From NCBI GenBank assembly GCA_003451715.1, contig DMJN01000074.1, positions 1 to 7,807 of the forward strand: 7,807 bases of DNA. Direction: 5' to 3'. Shown in pieces: positions 5,223 through 7,807 of this stretch (positions are counted from its first letter, which is position 1; each line of letters starts with the position of its first letter). Source of the stretch: Gammaproteobacteria bacterium. Lineage in GTDB: Bacteria > Pseudomonadota > Gammaproteobacteria > Pseudomonadales > Pseudohongiellaceae. The notes under the pieces are model-generated. The model did not search any database. It saw only the letters and a program-made list of their open reading frames with translations, and had not been told where the DNA came from. Both the position numbers and the translations under genes were made by a program.

Positions 5223-7806
5223 TTGTGCTGCTCCCATCTTCGGTGTCTGAAGTAACCACGGCCTGTGCCACCTGCGGGCCTGTCTGAAACAGGGAACGAA
5301 TGTACTGGGTCGACGCGATCATTTCCGCTTCGTTGAGCCTGTCTCCCCAGGGTGCCATCGATGTGCCTGCTATACCCTGGCGTAGCGCCCTCAGCGCCGC
5401 TTCCTCACTCAGTAATTCTCGGGTGAAATCAGTCGGCATGATGGGTATGGGCAGGTTGTTCGCTGCAAAACCATTGCCGTCACCGTTGTCTCCATGACAT
5501 TCGGCACAATGAGTCTGGTAGACCTGTTGTCCGACTCCAAGCTGTGGGTCTGTAGCAATGGCGGTTTCGACCTGACTGAAATCCTCCACCACCTGGGCCA
5601 GTGCGCTCAATTGAGCGGGAGCGAGGTCACGCCATGCAGGCATAGAGGTTTCGTACACCCCGTTCCAAAATATGTCGGCGAGCAGATCCCGTCGGTAGCG
5701 ATGTTCCGTCAGATCCACCGGCGGCGGCTCCAACCAGGAAGCTGCCGGCCCATCGCCCCTGCCTTCGACACCATGACAGCCACTACAGTTTTCCTGCCAT
5801 AGTTGCTGACCCGAGCGTTCATCTGGTGTTCCATTCAAGGCCGGAGCAGAACCCCTGGGCCTGGTCTTGGCCGGATGAGCGTTGATCACATCGGAGCTCA
5901 GAGATTCCAGAGAGCGTTCGTCTTCAGTGAGACTGAGGCCAAGATCATCGCCTTCGGGCCAGGCCAGTTCCCGCTCCCGTCCCAGACTATCCAGGTAGGC
6001 AACCAGATCGAGTGCATCCAGGCGCGGACTGTCGGGAGAACCATTAAACATTTCCGGGTAGGCAGGCATTATGGACTGCGGAACCACGCTGCGAGGAGAA
6101 AATAGATGAACCAGATGCCACTCGTCGGTGCGTGTGTTTGTAGTGCGCGCCAGGTCCGGGCCGATGCGGCGCGTACCCAGCATGTGGGGAGTGTCCAGCC
6201 TGCCTTCCCAGGCCAGGCTGGGCGCACCGAAGCGCCTTATGTCGGCTTCGGTATAACGTACTTGTTGGGTATGGCAGTAGCTACAGCCCTCCCGCGCGTA
6301 GATAGCACGCCCGCGCTCTTCCGCCGGGGCCAGCCCGAGGGATGCCGCCGGCGCCAACGCCGCAGTTTCCCGTGTCAGGCTTTGCAGCGGCATCAAGCCG
6401 AGCAGGGAAACCGAAAACACGAAGAAACCAACGCCCGCCACGAAAGCGACTAAATAGGACATACGCAGTGCCGCTGACAGCCCGCCGCCAGTAGGTGTTG
6501 ACTCTGCACCATCGGCGCTGGAGTGGTTGATAGTGGTTCGCTGCACATCCGAGGTTTCAGCGGAATCGGTCTCAGTTGATCCACTCATCAGGCCGTATAG
6601 CACCAGCACGAAACCAACGGCGATGGGTATAGCAGACAGACTGCGAACCAGCCAATAGGGTATGGATGCGGTCACCGATTCCAGCCAGGGTGCGCTACTC
6701 TGCCAGGAGTCACCCTGTACGAAGCCGGCGATGGTCAGGTCAATCACCATCAGAGTGATGCCGATTGTCAGCAACCAGTAGGCCCAATCCAGGGCTCTGA
6801 GATTCACCCGTGCGTCTGGCATTCGCTGCCAGGCATGAACGATGCCGGCGATGCCCGCAAACGTGGCAAATCCCAGCATAGACAGGTGTGAGTGACCAAT
6901 AATGTAGTCAGTGAAATGAATTGCACGGCTAGCCGCCAGGTCAGCCTGCCAGGAACCCTGCAGGCTTACAACCACGTAGAACACCACCGACATGGATGCG
7001 AAGCGTAGTACGATGTTCTTGGGTATCAACCCGCAACCCCGCATCGACAGCATCAGATTGGTAACTACAATCACGACTACCGCACCCAAAATGAATGAAG
7101 CAGCGATGGCGATCAGTTGTGTGCCCATGGGAATGGCGGAGTGGATATAGTGATGAATTCCGTTCAGTGGATAGATAAAGAACAATCCCCAGAATCCCAG
7201 CATGGAGAGGAAGTGGCTGTATACGGGCCGACCGGTATTGGCGGGTATTACGAAATACAGAACAGCCAGTCCCAGAGGCGTGACATACAGGCCGACCGCA
7301 TCGTGAATCCACAATCCACTGAATGCTGCGCCGGCTGCACCCGGCACAAATTCCGGCACCAGATTACCCATGGGAAAGATCAGCAGGATAAAAACCAGGG
7401 AGCCTATGATGTACCAACTGGTTACATACAGGTTGTCAAAGCCATGCTTGAAAAACGGTGGCAGAAACTGGATCGCGGCTAAAACGAAAGCTATTACGAT
7501 CACCACGTCCACAGGCAGGGGAAATTCAGCCCATTCCAGCGGCTGGCTGTAACCGCTGAGCACCAGAATCCAGCCGGGAGTCATCACCGCGAAGTTCCAC
7601 AGGGCAAACAGCCATAGACCGAGTCCGCGATTGCCTATTGCTCTGCCACTGAGGACTGGTACGGCATAGTACATGAATGCCAGGAAGGCATTACCTAGCC
7701 AGCCCAGCATGATTCCCTGGGTATGGGCATAACGCATGCGCCCCCAACTGGGGAACACACCGATCAGGTCGGGGAAAACAAACTGCAGCGAAATCAGGAT
7801 GCCAAA
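5215..7806 (-). CDS. Fused cbb3-type oxidase: CcoN + CcoO + tandem dihaem cytochrome c, 5' partial
   Basis: Terminal oxidase carrying its catalytic subunit and electron-entry cytochromes on one chain; it reduces O2 at the membrane. Residues are numbered from the first complete codon in the window (863 seen); the first helix and start lie outside. CcoN part, 1 to about 410: haem-b ligand His28 (Y-A-H-T), CuB ligands His168 and His218-His219 (G-I-H-H-Y), active-site Tyr212 six residues before that pair, and haem b3/b ligands His305 and His307 (I-G-H-S-H). This is the full C-family oxidase set and argues against NO reductase. A Ser/Thr/Asp-rich linker (about 411-442) leads to a helix at about 450-472. 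A CcoO domain follows, with C-S-Y-C-H (508-512), R-R-I-G-P-D-L-A, D-E-W-H-x-V-H-L and V-V-P-Q-S-I-M-P-A-Y-P (Met580). Two similar cytochrome c modules end the chain: C-S-G-C-H (674-678, Met722) and C-A-E-C-H (767-771, Met817). They replace CcoP but look more like general CBB3-type cytochrome modules. Canonical cbb3 has three separate proteins. There is no stop or frameshift across the joins. Confidence 0.93.
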   Translation of the reverse strand, partial: FGILISLQFVFPDLIGVFPSWGRMRYAHTQGIMLGWLGNAFLAFMYYAVPVLSGRAIGNRGLGLWLFALWNFAVMTPGWILVLSGYSQPLEWAEFPLPVDVVIVIAFVLAAIQFLPPFFKHGFDNLYVTSWYIIGSLVFILLIFPMGNLVPEFVPGAAGAAFSGLWIHDAVGLYVTPLGLAVLYFVIPANTGRPVYSHFLSMLGFWGLFFIYPLNGIHHYIHSAIPMGTQLIAIAASFILGAVVVIVVTNLMLSMRGCGLIPKNIVLRFASMSVVFYVVVSLQGSWQADLAASRAIHFTDYIIGHSHLSMLGFATFAGIAGIVHAWQRMPDARVNLRALDWAYWLLTIGITLMVIDLTIAGFVQGDSWQSSAPWLESVTASIPYWLVRSLSAIPIAVGFVLVLYGLMSGSTETDSAETSDVQRTTINHSSADGAESTPTGGGLSAALRMSYLVAFVAGVGFFVFSVSLLGLMPLQSLTRETAALAPAASLGLAPAEERGRAIYAREGCSYCHTQQVRYTEADIRRFGAPSLAWEGRLDTPHMLGTRRIGPDLARTTNTRTDEWHLVHLFSPRSVVPQSIMPAYPEMFNGSPDSPRLDALDLVAYLDSLGRERELAWPEGDDLGLSLTEDERSLESLSSDVINAHPAKTRPRGSAPALNGTPDERSGQQLWQENCSGCHGVEGRGDGPAASWLEPPPVDLTEHRYRRDLLADIFWNGVYETSMPAWRDLAPAQLSALAQVVEDFSQVETAIATDPQLGVGQQVYQTHCAECHGDNGDGNGFAANNLPIPIMPTDFTRELLSEEAALRALRQGIAGTSMAPWGDRLNEAEMIASTQYIRSLFQTGPQVAQAVVTSDTEDGSSTND

Positions 7807-7807
7807 T

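Noticed and set aside
5494..6453. Several plus-strand open frames opposite the oxidase gene
   Set aside because: They lie antisense to a gene with clear haem and copper ligand motifs, and their translations show no domain, signal or conserved pattern. They are by-products of the minus-strand codon use.
6800..7806. Could the catalytic part be a nitric oxide reductase (NorB) instead of an oxidase?
   Set aside because: Tyr212 is six residues before the His-His pair, exactly as for the cross-linked Tyr of cbb3 oxidases and unlike NorB. The fused CcoO domain also points to an oxidase.

Overview
The window looks like a stretch of chromosome from a Gram-negative, aerobically respiring bacterium, most likely a marine or aquatic gammaproteobacterium. 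That placement is inference from style only: Shine-Dalgarno sites, lipoprotein and Tat signals, a cbb3-type oxidase and many periplasmic c-type haems. There is no rRNA, tRNA, CRISPR array or mobile element. Nearly every gene product carries an export signal or a membrane segment, so this is a cell-envelope and respiration region.

Left part, + strand (1-2336). The 3' end of a secreted protein resembling the C-terminal domain of copper type II (PHM-like) monooxygenases is followed by two tandem hairpins, the second a good intrinsic terminator. A 339-aa secreted beta-rich protein of unknown function follows and ends at a very strong intrinsic terminator. After a roughly 350-bp gap with possible leader hairpins comes a META/HslJ-domain lipoprotein.

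Middle part (2461-3951). A minus-strand lipoprotein with a DUF442 (Blh-type, rhodanese/phosphatase-like) domain is divergent from a plus-strand Tat-exported DsrE-like protein. Both families are often linked to sulfur chemistry.

Right part, - strand (4055-7806, running off the window). This is a tightly coupled three-gene unit. Its first gene is one continuous reading frame that fuses a cbb3 oxidase catalytic subunit (CcoN), a CcoO-type monohaem cytochrome and a tandem pair of further cytochrome c modules in the CcoP position. It overlaps by 8 nt a 60-aa single-span membrane protein in the usual CcoQ slot. One nucleotide after that stop, a GTG codon starts a membrane-anchored dihaem cytochrome of the thiosulfate dehydrogenase (TsdA) type. 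A 17-bp perfect hairpin closes the unit and is shared with the convergent DsrE-like gene.

Working model (inference): the TsdA-like cytochrome takes electrons from a reduced sulfur compound in the periplasm. It passes them to the chain of c haems carried by the oxidase itself, which reduces oxygen. The DsrE-like and DUF442 proteins may handle sulfur intermediates nearby. The most unusual object is the CcoN-CcoO-dihaem fusion, together with its coupling to a TsdA-like gene.
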